The notes beneath the pieces are model-generated. The model saw only the letters and a list, made by a program, of their open reading frames with translations. It did not search any database and was not told the origin of the DNA. Both the position numbers and the translations under genes were made by a program. Shown here one piece after another: positions 18,419 to 26,976 of a stretch of 64,000 bases of DNA (position 1 is the stretch's first letter; each line of letters begins with the position of its first letter). The DNA is from UBA12191 sp009937185 (GTDB lineage Bacteria; Planctomycetota; UBA8108; UBA1146): assembly GCA_938075155.1 (NCBI GenBank), contig CALJGL010000011.1, forward strand, positions 173,400-237,399. Reading direction: 5' to 3'.

Positions 18419-19134
18419 CAGTTCCTCAATTCCCAATTAGAGATGTAATCCGAGTATGCTTCGTCAGATTCGTGCCCTGAAGAACCGTGACTCCAGATAT
18501 CGTATTCACCCAGGTTTTGGGGTCCAACAACTCCAGAAATTTCTTCGATCTCTCGAGAATCTTCTATATGGGTGAAAATGTCATCGTCCCAATCGAGGTG
18601 CGTCTCACCAAAGCTCTGAGGGCTAAAGGATTCATCACCCTTTTGAACGTTGTCGTAATGCAGAGGATTTCTCCAGGAATCGACGATTTCGAGTGCTTCA
18701 GAATCTTCTTCTGTCACATAAAGTTCATCCGATCGAAACTCGCCGATAGGTGGTTGTTCAGCCATTACTCTAATTTCCCCATTGGGCAGGCGCGTCGTCA
18801 GCAACATCGGATTGAGCAATGCATGACTCAGAGCGGCTCCACCTGTCAGAGGCGTTCCTTCTTCAGTGGTCACATCGATGCCATCGAGTCCATCCGGAGG
18901 GTAGGACCCTAGCAATGACTTATACTCCTGAATATAGAGTTGGATTCTTGCTATTTGGGCTTCAGTCGCTTTCGCAGAAGTGTTTTCCAGATACCTTCCG
19001 GCACCCACTGCGAGCATCGACATCAAAAACACGATCAGTGAAATCGTCACCAACAATTCCACCATCGTGAAACCGCTGGTGTTTTGTAGTTGAGCGGGTC
19101 TGACCACGCCCTTACCAATTTCCAATGTCATCAT
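18418..19134 (-). CDS. GspG-like pseudopilin (second copy)
   Basis: The start at the ATGATG pair (19134/19131) has GAGGAG just upstream and lies inside the end of the preceding pseudopilin gene. A leader of about 20 residues precedes the prepilin motif SG-FTMVELLVTISLIVFLMSMLAVGAGRYL. The next helix (ATEAQIARIQLYIQEYKSLLGSYPPDG) matches the GspG pattern in which a long amphipathic helix ends in YP. The C-terminal part ends with NLGEYDIWSHGSSG, like the D-x-W-S-x-G calcium-loop end of GspG. Together with the neighbouring gene it forms a pair of major-pilin-like proteins. Confidence 0.83.
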   Translation of the reverse strand: MMTLEIGKGVVRPAQLQNTSGFTMVELLVTISLIVFLMSMLAVGAGRYLENTSAKATEAQIARIQLYIQEYKSLLGSYPPDGLDGIDVTTEEGTPLTGGAALSHALLNPMLLTTRLPNGEIRVMAEQPPIGEFRSDELYVTEEDSEALEIVDSWRNPLHYDNVQKGDESFSPQSFGETHLDWDDDIFTHIEDSREIEEISGVVGPQNLGEYDIWSHGSSGHESDEAYSDYISNWELRN

Positions 19135-19801
19135 ACTCCTCGTCTTCTTCTGGATACCCGAGGCAAGCCTGATTTTCGCCATCGGGTCCTACAGACCAGA
19201 GATCGTATTTCCTGCGCTTCAGCATCCAGTCTTCTTTTCTTCTTTTGCTAGCGTTTTCACGATAGAAATACGGCTCACTCCAAGGGTCGAGGTAATACTT
19301 TTCAACTTCGGGATCAAAAAGGTCATCCCGACTAGCCCTCTTATAATAACCATCGTTATCTTCGTCGAGTACGGCGATGCTATCTGCGGCTAACTCACTG
19401 TAAGGAGCGCCTTTTCCTCCTTTACCCTCGGGAGGATTATCCCCCTGAAGATTTTCATAGAGGACAGGGAAACTGTTGAACTCTTCCAAATCTTGAGCTC
19501 CCAGTTTTTCCTCCCATCCGGGGTAGACACCCATATCTCTGATGTAAGCCTCGAGTGCCGCCGAGATCGTAGAGATGTCACTCTTAGCATTGGCCTCAAA
19601 ACTTCGGGCCTGTGCCATCTGGATCATTTTCGTCACCAGAGTCGAAAGCACACCAATGATCGCCACCACAATCATCAATTCGATGAGTGTGAAACCTGAG
19701 CGGGATGACGATGAACGGGATGACGCTGAACGAGATGACGCTGAACGAGATGACGATGAACGGGTAGCACCTGTTAAGCAGGTGAAAAAATTACTAAACA
19801 T
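19112..19801 (-). CDS. GspG-like pseudopilin with Ser/Arg-repeat leader (first copy)
   Basis: The start is ATG 19801 with AAGGGA 7 nt upstream; longer in-frame starts reach 19873 but lack a site. The leader is unusual: MFSNFFTCLTGATR followed by four 5-residue Ser/Arg units (SSSRS, ASSRS, ASSRS, SSSRS), encoded by a 15-bp DNA repeat. The prepilin motif G-FTLIELMIVVAIIGVLSTLVTKMI follows. The body has EANAKSDISTISAALEAYIRDMGVYPG and ends with KYDLWSVGPDGE, the GspG calcium-loop signature. The first gene of the cassette, it overlaps the next by about 20 bp. Confidence 0.84.
   Translation of the reverse strand: MFSNFFTCLTGATRSSSSRSASSRSASSRSSSSRSGFTLIELMIVVAIIGVLSTLVTKMIQMAQARSFEANAKSDISTISAALEAYIRDMGVYPGWEEKLGAQDLEEFNSFPVLYENLQGDNPPEGKGGKGAPYSELAADSIAVLDEDNDGYYKRASRDDLFDPEVEKYYLDPWSEPYFYRENASKRRKEDWMLKRRKYDLWSVGPDGENQACLGYPEEDEEYDDIGNW
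19701..19760. repeat. 15-bp tandem repeat, 4 copies, inside the pseudopilin leader
   Basis: Four near-identical 15-bp units (consensus CGRGATGACGMTGAA) lie head to tail at 19701, 19716, 19731 and 19746. They are in frame and encode the SSSRS/ASSRS repeats just before the prepilin cleavage site, so copy-number change would lengthen or shorten the leader without a frameshift. Confidence 0.9.
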
Positions 19802-20034
19802 GCATGTTCCCTTCCGAGAATGAAGTCTCACATGCGGCCTGGGACTGGCCAATGCACACATGGCATCTGGCATATGGACGACTTTTATATTGTGCCCTAT
19901 AGAGTTAAAGAGGCAAGAGGCGGAAGCGATTCATCCGGCGGGAATCTCACGCATGAAACCGACGAAATGACTCACGCGGAGATCCACCTTGGGATACCGG
20001 AACCTTCCTCCGCGAGTGTCCTTCCTCCGTGAAA

Positions 20035-21387
20035 TCACGCGTCGATCAGGTACTCTTCAATAAAGCCGGTATCTAGGTTGCCTTTGACGAAGTGGAAATG
20101 CTGGAGAACTTCGCTATAAAAAGGAATTGTGGTGTTAATGCCCTCAATCTTGAACTCCTCCAGAGCTCTCCGCATCGTCAAGATCGCTTCTTCTCTGGTA
20201 TCTCGATGCACGATCAGTTTCCCCAATAAGGAATCATAATTAGAGGGCACTGTATATCCCGAGTACACATGGGAATCGAGCCGGACTCCCATGCCTCCCG
20301 GGGCTCGGAATTCGAGGATTTTCCCAGGAGAAGGTGCAAATCCACGAGAGGGGTCTTCCGCATTGATTCGGCATTCCATGGCGTGCCCTTTGATCTTGAT
20401 ATCTTCTTGTTGATATCGAAGAGGCTCACCGCTGGCGATCCTAATCTGTTCCTGAACCAAGTCGACTCCCGTTACCATTTCGGTCACCGGATGTTCCACC
20501 TGGATACGTGTATTCATTTCAATAAAGTAATAGTTCCCTTCCCTATCGAGAAGGAACTCCACCGTCCCAGCTCCGCGGTATTCAGAAGCTCTTGCCAGAT
20601 TGACGGCACTCTCTCCCATCCTTGCACGCAGAGCATCATCGACAGCAGGAGAGGGACTTTCCTCTACCAGCTTTTGATGTCGGCGCTGCAGGGAGCAATC
20701 ACGCTCTCCAAGATGAATCACACTCCCGTATGAGTCAGCAAGGATTTGAATCTCAACATGACGCGGTTTTTCGATCAACTTTTCAATGTAGACATCTGAA
20801 TTCTTGAATGCGTTCCCGGCTTCAGCTCTTGCCGCCTGATAGGCAGCGACGAAGGACGATTCTTCTCTTGCGATCCTCATGCCGCGCCCCCCACCTCCCG
20901 CCACAGCCTTGATCAAGACGGGGAACCCTATCTGCCTTGCGACCTCTAGCCCCTGGTCTTCGTCTGGAACAATCTCCGGAGATCCAGGGACGACGGGAAC
21001 GCCACTCTTCATTGCGATTTCGCGAGCCATCGCTTTGTCGCCCAGTTGGCGAATATTCTCGACCGTTGGGCCTATGAATTGAATCCTGCACGATTGGCAA
21101 ATCTCCGCAAACTGCGGGTTTTCAGAGAGAAATCCATAGCCCGGATGAATGGCTTCTACATCGGTAATTTCTGCTGCAGCAATGATCTTTGAAATATCCA
21201 AATAGGAATTCAAACTGGGAGGAGGACCGATGCAAACTTTGTGATCGGCAAGATCGAGGTAACTGGCATTCCGATCCGCCTCGGAATAAACGGCGACAGA
21301 TTCGATTCCCAATTCCTTACAGGCGCGAATCACTCGCTGGGCGATTTCGCCTCTGTTCGCTACGAGTATTCGTGAGAATGGCTTCAT
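20035..21387 (-). CDS. accC: Acetyl-CoA carboxylase, biotin carboxylase subunit
   Basis: AccC carboxylates biotin on AccB using ATP and bicarbonate, the first half-reaction of malonyl-CoA formation. The 450 residues match the family length. Seen are RILVANRGEIAQRVIRACKEL at the start, HPGYGFLSEN, the glycine-rich ATP loop KAVAGGGGRGMR, RDCSLQRRHQKLVEESPSP, EMNTRIQVEHPVTEMVTG and GHAMECRINAEDP. It follows accB by 46 bp in one operon. Confidence 0.97.
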   Translation of the reverse strand: MKPFSRILVANRGEIAQRVIRACKELGIESVAVYSEADRNASYLDLADHKVCIGPPPSLNSYLDISKIIAAAEITDVEAIHPGYGFLSENPQFAEICQSCRIQFIGPTVENIRQLGDKAMAREIAMKSGVPVVPGSPEIVPDEDQGLEVARQIGFPVLIKAVAGGGGRGMRIAREESSFVAAYQAARAEAGNAFKNSDVYIEKLIEKPRHVEIQILADSYGSVIHLGERDCSLQRRHQKLVEESPSPAVDDALRARMGESAVNLARASEYRGAGTVEFLLDREGNYYFIEMNTRIQVEHPVTEMVTGVDLVQEQIRIASGEPLRYQQEDIKIKGHAMECRINAEDPSRGFAPSPGKILEFRAPGGMGVRLDSHVYSGYTVPSNYDSLLGKLIVHRDTREEAILTMRRALEEFKIEGINTTIPFYSEVLQHFHFVKGNLDTGFIEEYLIDA

Positions 21388-21433
21388 CAGCTCAACCGAT
21401 CCGTCGAGGTCATGGCCTCAGGAGAAAGAAAAA

Positions 21434-21880
21434 TCAGGAGAAGGAAAAGAGAGGTTGGCCAAATTCCACAGGAACCCCATCTTCGACGAGGCTTGAAGAG
21501 ATCACACCGGATCGCTCAGCCTTTACTTCGTTCATCACTTTCATCGCTTCCACGATACAAAGCACTTGTCCCTCTTCGACACTGTCACCAATCTCAATAA
21601 AGGGATCAGCGCTCGGTCCAGGAGAACGATAAAAAGTACCCACCATCGGAGATAACACCGCCATGGCTGGGTCCACAACTGCTGACTGTTCAGAGGTCGG
21701 CACTGCTGCAGGAACTGAAGTCGGAGACGCAGGAACCGCAGCCGCGACCTGGACCACTTCTCTGGTCTGTTCAGGTTTCTTGCGGAGCCTGACTCGCTGT
21801 TCGCCGTCGACCACCTCCAGCTCTTCCAACTGGTTGCGGTCCATCAACTCAATGAGTTCTTTAAGACGCTGGGTGTCCAC
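21434..21880 (-). CDS. accB: Biotin carboxyl carrier protein of acetyl-CoA carboxylase
   Basis: AccB carries the biotin that shuttles carboxyl groups to the transferase. At 148 residues it has the family layout. An N-terminal helical segment (KELIELMDRNQLEELEVVDG) is followed by a Pro/Ala/Val linker (VAAAVPASPTSVPAAVPTS) and a C-terminal biotinyl domain with the biotin lysine in EAMKVMNE (usually EAMKMMNE). SPMVGTFYRSPGPSADPF precedes it. It is first in the accB-accC operon. The accA/accD genes are not in this window. Confidence 0.96.
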   Translation of the reverse strand: MDTQRLKELIELMDRNQLEELEVVDGEQRVRLRKKPEQTREVVQVAAAVPASPTSVPAAVPTSEQSAVVDPAMAVLSPMVGTFYRSPGPSADPFIEIGDSVEEGQVLCIVEAMKVMNEVKAERSGVISSSLVEDGVPVEFGQPLFSFS

Positions 21881-22184
21881 GTTGTCCTTTTCCCCACAGG
21901 TTCAGAGGCTGAGGTCCAGACTCGCCACCCACCGGGGTCGAGTCCGCCATCCGTGAAATCTTCTCAACGGAGAAGACATTCCGGAGCTCAAGAAGGAGAG
22001 ATGGTATGTAGAGGTTCCATACGGGTCAAGAGTCCCTGCACGACTCAAACCGAAATTGCTCAACACCTGCTCTTGTCTACACTAGGATAATAAAGACTCT
22101 TTACTTGCAGCAGCTCTTCTGGGGTGAATTCACCGCCATCTGCTCTTTTTTGGTCCTGCCAACCCCCCAGAGAGGAACTTCGCC
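21881..22184. other. Divergent intergenic region accB / pseudouridine synthase
   Basis: The 304 bp must hold promoters for accBC (minus) and the RluA-family gene (plus). A TAGGATAAT stretch near 22083-22091 could be a plus-strand -10 element, but no matching -35 at the right spacing is convincing. No RNA gene or repeat was seen. Confidence 0.35.
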
Positions 22185-23237
22185 ATGGTTTTACCGCCGG
22201 GGAGAGATCTCTCTCGTCCTCCTGAATCTGCGATTTTTAGGGTTCGTCAGGATTTAAGAACTCGTCTCGATCGGTGGCTCCAGGAACGTTTGGGCTGGAA
22301 ATCACGTACAAAAATCCAAAAATTGATCCAGATGGAGCGCGTGAAGGTCAATGGCGAAAAGGTCAAAGCTTCGACAAAAGTCTCGACCGGTGATGAAGTC
22401 GAAGTCTTTCTCGACGTGGTCGATACGGAAGAATCGGGAACCCTTTCTCTCCCGATCCTCTATCAAGATCCATGGCTCGTGGCTCTCGACAAGCCCGCAG
22501 GAATCCTTGTCCATCCGGTCGGACGCACCCATTCAGGAACGGTGGTCGATGGTCTTCACCTCTCTTGGCAAGCTCTCAATGACAGCGCGCGTCGGCAAGC
22601 CACCCATCGTCTCTGCCATCGGCTGGATCGCGAAACTTCAGGGCTTCTCCTGCTGGCGAAATCGGTTCAGGCCCGCAGGCACCTTCAGGATTCCTTCGAG
22701 GGTGACCGTGTACGAAAAAGTTACATCGCCATCGTGGAGGGTGTACCCGACGCTGAGAACTTCGAAATTAACGCTGCTGTATCAGCGCACCTCGACCCCG
22801 GAAAACAAGATGGTCATCGATTGGCCAAAGCGGATGAAGAGCGGGGAAAAGCCTCGAAAACTCTATTCAGGACCTTGGGGTCCCAGAATGGTATCTCGGT
22901 AATTCTGTGCCGCCCCATCACGGGTCGTCAGAATCAGATACGGATTCACCTGCAGGTCGCAGGGCACCCCATTCTCGGAGATGTGGGATACGGTCAAACC
23001 CCTGAAAGCCTGAAGAGAAGGTCCGGTATACTCCCGGAGGGGATTCCACACCCAGAAAGAGCGTTACTTCACAGTTTCCAACTGACTTTCCCCCATCCCG
23101 TATGGCAAACCGCCAGTCATGTCCGTTGTCGCCCCAGCGGGGAAATGGCGAGGCTCATCCACGCCCTGAAAACAGACTCCGACCCCTTGATTCGCTCATT
23201 TCCACTCCTTGAGGATCCGAAACCGCTTGCCAAATGA
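22185..23237 (+). CDS. RluA/RluD-family RNA pseudouridine synthase
   Basis: The enzyme isomerises specific uridines in rRNA or tRNA. In 350 residues an S4 RNA-binding domain (LDRWLQERLGWKSRTKIQKLI ... VKVNGEKVKAS) precedes the catalytic domain. The latter has DKPAGILVHPVGRTHSGTVV and the catalytic motif HRLDRETSGLLLLAKS, with Asp in RLD. VLCRPITGRQNQIRIHL and GHPILGDVGYG follow. The ATG has GAGAGGAAC upstream. Domain order favours RluD (23S rRNA) over RluA/TruC, but the target cannot be set from sequence alone. Confidence 0.93.
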   Translation: MVLPPGRDLSRPPESAIFRVRQDLRTRLDRWLQERLGWKSRTKIQKLIQMERVKVNGEKVKASTKVSTGDEVEVFLDVVDTEESGTLSLPILYQDPWLVALDKPAGILVHPVGRTHSGTVVDGLHLSWQALNDSARRQATHRLCHRLDRETSGLLLLAKSVQARRHLQDSFEGDRVRKSYIAIVEGVPDAENFEINAAVSAHLDPGKQDGHRLAKADEERGKASKTLFRTLGSQNGISVILCRPITGRQNQIRIHLQVAGHPILGDVGYGQTPESLKRRSGILPEGIPHPERALLHSFQLTFPHPVWQTASHVRCRPSGEMARLIHALKTDSDPLIRSFPLLEDPKPLAK

Positions 23238-23265
23238 GACTTCACGCCTCTTGATATGTTGTGGA

Positions 23266-23286
23266 CGCCGATTCTCCGAATCGGTG
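23266..23286 (+). other. Hairpin between the pseudouridine synthase gene and etfB
   Basis: CCGATTC-TCC-GAATCGG (23268-23284) forms a 7-bp perfect stem, extendable by a G-U and a C-G pair. No T-run follows, so it is at best a weak or Rho-assisted terminator, or an RNA-stabilising hairpin in the etf leader. Confidence 0.35.
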
Positions 23287-23368
23287 ATTTCCATTTGAGA
23301 ACTCTTCGGGTTTCCCGCGCGGGTCATCCGAGAGAAGCCACGTCCAGCTGACGACAAGGAGGATCACG

Positions 23369-24118
23369 GTGAAAATCGCCGTTTGTATCAAAAGAGTGCC
23401 CGACACAGCCACCCGGCTTAACTTTTCCGGTGATGGGACTTCACTCGATCAAAGCGAGGTCCAGTGGATCATCAGTCCCTACGATGAGTTCGCCATCGAA
23501 GAGGGTCTTCGCCTCAAAGAAAAAGTAGGAGACGCGACCGTCACAGTCATCACCTGTGGTCCAGCGGCCTCTACCAAAGAAATACGACAGGCCCTTGGAA
23601 TGGGTGCTGACGATGCCGTCCATATCAAATCCGAATCGGATCTTGATCCGGCACAAATAGCACATTGCCTGTCATCAGTTCTTAAGGATCGTGGTGACGA
23701 CATCGTTCTCTTCGGACGTCAATCTGCAGATGCCCAAGGATCGCAAATGGGTGCTCTGGTTGCGAGTCAGTTGGGCCGCCCCTTCGCAAACAACATCGCC
23801 AAACTCGATGTTGAAGGTTCAGAAGTCAAGATTGAACGAGACGTTGACGGCGGTCGCGAAACTTTAGAGAGTTCATTGCCGATCGTTCTTGGAGCTGACA
23901 AGAGTTTGAATGAACCCCGTTATCCAAAACTCAAAGACATCATGAAGGCGAAGAAGAAGCCGATCGAATCGGTGGAGATCGACCCCGGAAATGTAGCTTT
24001 CGAAACTAAAGCCATCACACCCCCACCTCCCCGACCAGAAGGTCGTGTTGTAGGAGAGGGACCGGAAGCTGTTGAAGAGTTGATTCGATTGCTTCGTGAA
24101 GAAGCCAAGGTCATCTGA
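23369..24118 (+). CDS. etfB: Electron transfer flavoprotein, beta subunit
   Basis: EtfB with EtfA accepts electrons from acyl-CoA and other dehydrogenases and passes them to the quinone pool. The 249 residues match the family: MKIAVCIKRVPDTATRLNF at the start, INPYDEFAIEEGLRLKE-type segment, the ADP/AMP-binding region with LFGRQSADAQGSQMGALVA, and KPRYPKLKDIMKAKKKP-like NEPRYPKLKDIMKAKKKPIE. The start is GTG with GGAGG 6-7 nt upstream. etfA follows after 20 nt. Confidence 0.95.
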   Translation: MKIAVCIKRVPDTATRLNFSGDGTSLDQSEVQWIISPYDEFAIEEGLRLKEKVGDATVTVITCGPAASTKEIRQALGMGADDAVHIKSESDLDPAQIAHCLSSVLKDRGDDIVLFGRQSADAQGSQMGALVASQLGRPFANNIAKLDVEGSEVKIERDVDGGRETLESSLPIVLGADKSLNEPRYPKLKDIMKAKKKPIESVEIDPGNVAFETKAITPPPPRPEGRVVGEGPEAVEELIRLLREEAKVI

Positions 24119-24138
24119 GCCTGAACAGGAATAACACC

Positions 24139-25098
24139 ATGAATATCATAGTCTGGATCGAATCACGTGCCGGGGAAGTCAAAAGTTCTTCCATAGAGGC
24201 ATTGGGCGTTGCTCGTCACTTGGCAGATGCTGCAGGAGGCGAAGTCACTGGAGTTGTCTGTGAAGCGGGTGGAACCTCTATCCCTGACGCAGTGCTCACC
24301 GCCGGGGCTCACCACATCGTGACCCGTACCCGTGATGACTGGAACAATTGTGCCAGTGATACGATTGCGAGAGAACTCGCAGCCGTCTCAGAAGAAACTG
24401 GAGCGAAAGCGATCATCTGTTCCGCAACTGCTGCGGGTAAAGAAGTCGTTTCTTTAGCCGCTGGTGCTATGGGAGTCGCTGTCGCAGCAGATTGCGTAAA
24501 GGTTGAATACTCTGAAGGTCACATTCAATTTGAGCGCCCGATCTACGCTGGTAAAGCACATCTGTTGCAAGGTGTAAAATCGGAAAAAATAGCGATCTCG
24601 ATTCGCCCAAATTACGGAGAAAAACTGACCTGCGATGCTGCAGCCTGCGTAGAGAATTCTGCGACTGCTGTAAAGGGCTGGAACCGAACCCAGTTTGTAG
24701 AAGGTGATTCCGGGCAAGTCGAATTGACTGAAGCTGAAATCGTCGTCTCTGGAGGCCGCGGTCTGAAAGAACCTGAAAACTTCAAACTACTTGAAGATCT
24801 TGCCGGAGTACTCGGTGCGGCTGTGGGTGCTTCAAGAGCCGTCGTCGATTTGGGGTGGAGACCCCACTCCGACCAAGTCGGTCAGACCGGCAAAACCGTG
24901 AGTCCAAAACTCTACATCGCTGTGGGTATATCGGGAGCGATACAACACCTTGCTGGAATGTCTTCTTCTCGAACCATCGTCGCTATCAACAAGGATGCGG
25001 GTGCCCCCATTTTTGGGGTGGCCACCTATGGCATCGTTGGAGATTTGTTTGAGGTCATACCAAAATTGGAATCGGAACTGAAATCGGTTCTCCAGTAA
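24139..25098 (+). CDS. etfA: Electron transfer flavoprotein, alpha subunit
   Basis: EtfA carries the catalytic FAD. In 319 residues an N-terminal nucleotide-fold domain (MNIIVWIESRAGEVKSSSIE) is followed by the FAD domain with VVSGGRGLKEPENFKLLEDLA, GASRAVVDLGWRPHSDQVGQTGKTVSPKLY, ISGAIQHLAGMSSSRTIVAINKD and PIFGVATYGIVGDLFEV. All family hallmarks are intact. It forms an operon with etfB and is closed by a strong terminator. The electron-transfer quinone oxidoreductase is not nearby. Confidence 0.95.
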   Translation: MNIIVWIESRAGEVKSSSIEALGVARHLADAAGGEVTGVVCEAGGTSIPDAVLTAGAHHIVTRTRDDWNNCASDTIARELAAVSEETGAKAIICSATAAGKEVVSLAAGAMGVAVAADCVKVEYSEGHIQFERPIYAGKAHLLQGVKSEKIAISIRPNYGEKLTCDAAACVENSATAVKGWNRTQFVEGDSGQVELTEAEIVVSGGRGLKEPENFKLLEDLAGVLGAAVGASRAVVDLGWRPHSDQVGQTGKTVSPKLYIAVGISGAIQHLAGMSSSRTIVAINKDAGAPIFGVATYGIVGDLFEVIPKLESELKSVLQ

Positions 25099-25134
25099 TA
25101 GAGATCCATAATTCTTGATACAAGTTTGGCGAAA

Positions 25135-25177
25135 AGCCCCAGAAGTGCCTCCATGAGCGCTTCTGGGGCTTTTTTTC
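25135..25177 (+). terminator. Rho-independent terminator after etfBA
   Basis: The stem AGCCCCAGAAGTGC / GCGCTTCTGGGGCT (14 bp, one G-U) with an 8-nt loop is followed directly by seven T. It begins 36 nt after the etfA stop and rules out a start of the next gene upstream of about 25180. Confidence 0.93.
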
Positions 25178-25294
25178 ATGCTCCCCCAGTTCCATCCACT
25201 CCTCTGCCCACGCTCCTCAAATGCGCCATAACGCCAAATTCAGCGGACCATCGTAATCTTCTCTACAGGGAACTCCGTTCAGAAGGGAGATCCC

Positions 25295-25300
25295 GGGAGG
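25295..25300 (+). promoter_or_regulatory. Shine-Dalgarno GGGAGG for the TTG start of the FHA kinase
   Basis: GGGAGG lies 5 nt before TTG 25306, the first start codon downstream of the etf terminator with a good site. The FHA domain starts about 20 residues later. Confidence 0.6.
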
Positions 25301-25305
25301 CTGAT

Positions 25306-26976
25306 TTGCATCTCATCATCACACATGGCCCTGGCCGAGGAACACGCTTAGTTCTCGGATCGGAGACCGTCCGTCTCGGTAGAGATCCATCAAATGATCT
25401 GATTATCGATGACACACGTGCTTCTCGTCAGCATGCGGAGATCGTCCTCGCGAACCCAGATACCTGGCTTCTGCGAGATGGTGGTAGTCGTAACGGAACT
25501 CTTGTAAATGGTGAGCCCATCTCAAGAACTATTCTTGAAGCTGGAGATGTGATCACTATTGGTGAGTGCACGATTGCGGTTCATGCCGTCCAAGAACATA
25601 TGAGCACCTTCTCCGTAAAAATAGATCCGGCAACTCTCCAACGAAAATTACAGGGTGAGATTGCTGCAGACGGTATCTCCAAAAGTCTGCAAGAAGCCTT
25701 GTTCGAAATGGGATTGCTGAACCGAGCTCAGCACCATCCTGAAAAATTAGTTCAGCAAGTGATTCAGATCATACGATCTGGTGTTCATTTTGAATCGTGG
25801 GGTTGGATACGCTGGAACGAAGATGGATCCAGAAAAGCAAACGGTGAACGTGATGGGGTTTCAGCATCCTTAGAAGAGATCGATCCGAGCATGACACTCG
25901 TTGAGGCTTCACGCCGAAGACGAGAAGGACTTATTTCTTCCGAAGTAGGAAACGCATTTGAAGCCAGTGTCTGTGTGAGAAGAAAACAAGCTTTATCAGC
26001 GATAGCTCTTCCGTTGATGGGCAGAGACAATGAAATCAGTGTCCTATATCTAGAGAGAGGCTCAGGAACCCGTCCCTTTACTGAAGCCGAGTTAAATTGG
26101 GTCGCTTCACTGGGTGTTCACCTCACAGTAGATCTTGAAAACTCACGATTATTCTCTGACTTGAAAGAAGCTCATGAGGAACTTCTGGAGAGTAGAGAGC
26201 AGCTCACCCGACAAGAAAAAATGGTGGCCATTGGCAGACTCGCCAGTGGATTCGCACATGATCTGAACAATCCGCTGGGCTCAGTTATTGGATTTCTTCA
26301 ACTGGCAAATAGAGACTTAAAATCAGATTCTGGAGATCCAGAAAAAAGCAAAGTCATGGTTCAGAAGGCACTCGACGCTGCGGACTTCTGCAGAGCACTC
26401 TGTAGAAATCTGCTCGCGTTCGCAAGAACTCGCCCCTTCAAACCAGGAAGTGATCTTCCCTTCAATGTCCATGAAGTCGTCAAAGGAACACTCGATATAT
26501 GTGAAGCGCGATTACGTGATTCCAGAGTGGAAACCGAAGTTAATATTGCTGATGATCTCCACCTCGCTGGAGATTCAACAGCTCTTCGCCAAGTCATCAT
26601 GAACCTTGCGCTCAACTCTTCAGATGCGATGACAGATTCAGGGCTCGGTGGAAAAATTTCTATTCACGGGAAATCTCTAGCCGCCGGCGGTATCGAATTG
26701 ATCTTTGAAGATGACGGACCGGGAATGACCGAGAGTATTGCCAATCTTGCTTTTGACCCGCTCTATTCCACCAAAGAAACTGACAAAGGAAGTGGTCTAG
26801 GACTTTACGTTGTGCAGCGCATTATCGATGGCGCAGGAGGGTGCATCGATCTTGAGACTTCCCCCGGAAAGGGAGCTCGATTCAAAATAGTCCTTCCTGA
26901 CTCGATGGCACAACTAGGAAGCGAAGAGATCCATCCAATGGACGTCTCATCCCATTGGCAGGAAGAATCACAATGA
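25306..26976 (+). CDS. FHA-GAF sensor histidine kinase
   Basis: The start is TTG 25306; earlier in-frame starts fall inside the etf terminator. The 556-residue protein has no membrane helix. The order is: FHA domain (RLGRDPSNDLIIDD ... SRQHAE ... DGGSRNGTLVNG, about residues 20-100), which binds phospho-Thr peptides; a GAF-type region (about 125-285); a short coiled coil; and a HisKA helix with the phospho-accepting His in ASGFAHDLNNPLGS (about 317). The ATPase domain carries the N box (MNLALNSSDAM), G1 (DDGPGMT) and G2 (GSGLGLYVV). It is therefore a cytoplasmic NtrB-like kinase gated by FHA/GAF input. The regulator gene overlaps it by 4 bp (ATGA). Confidence 0.93.
   Translation: MHLIITHGPGRGTRLVLGSETVRLGRDPSNDLIIDDTRASRQHAEIVLANPDTWLLRDGGSRNGTLVNGEPISRTILEAGDVITIGECTIAVHAVQEHMSTFSVKIDPATLQRKLQGEIAADGISKSLQEALFEMGLLNRAQHHPEKLVQQVIQIIRSGVHFESWGWIRWNEDGSRKANGERDGVSASLEEIDPSMTLVEASRRRREGLISSEVGNAFEASVCVRRKQALSAIALPLMGRDNEISVLYLERGSGTRPFTEAELNWVASLGVHLTVDLENSRLFSDLKEAHEELLESREQLTRQEKMVAIGRLASGFAHDLNNPLGSVIGFLQLANRDLKSDSGDPEKSKVMVQKALDAADFCRALCRNLLAFARTRPFKPGSDLPFNVHEVVKGTLDICEARLRDSRVETEVNIADDLHLAGDSTALRQVIMNLALNSSDAMTDSGLGGKISIHGKSLAAGGIELIFEDDGPGMTESIANLAFDPLYSTKETDKGSGLGLYVVQRIIDGAGGCIDLETSPGKGARFKIVLPDSMAQLGSEEIHPMDVSSHWQEESQ

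Noticed and set aside
15641..19801. A complete type II secretion or type IV pilus locus.
   Set aside because: Only pseudopilins are present; no ATPase, platform, secretin or peptidase gene lies within the window.
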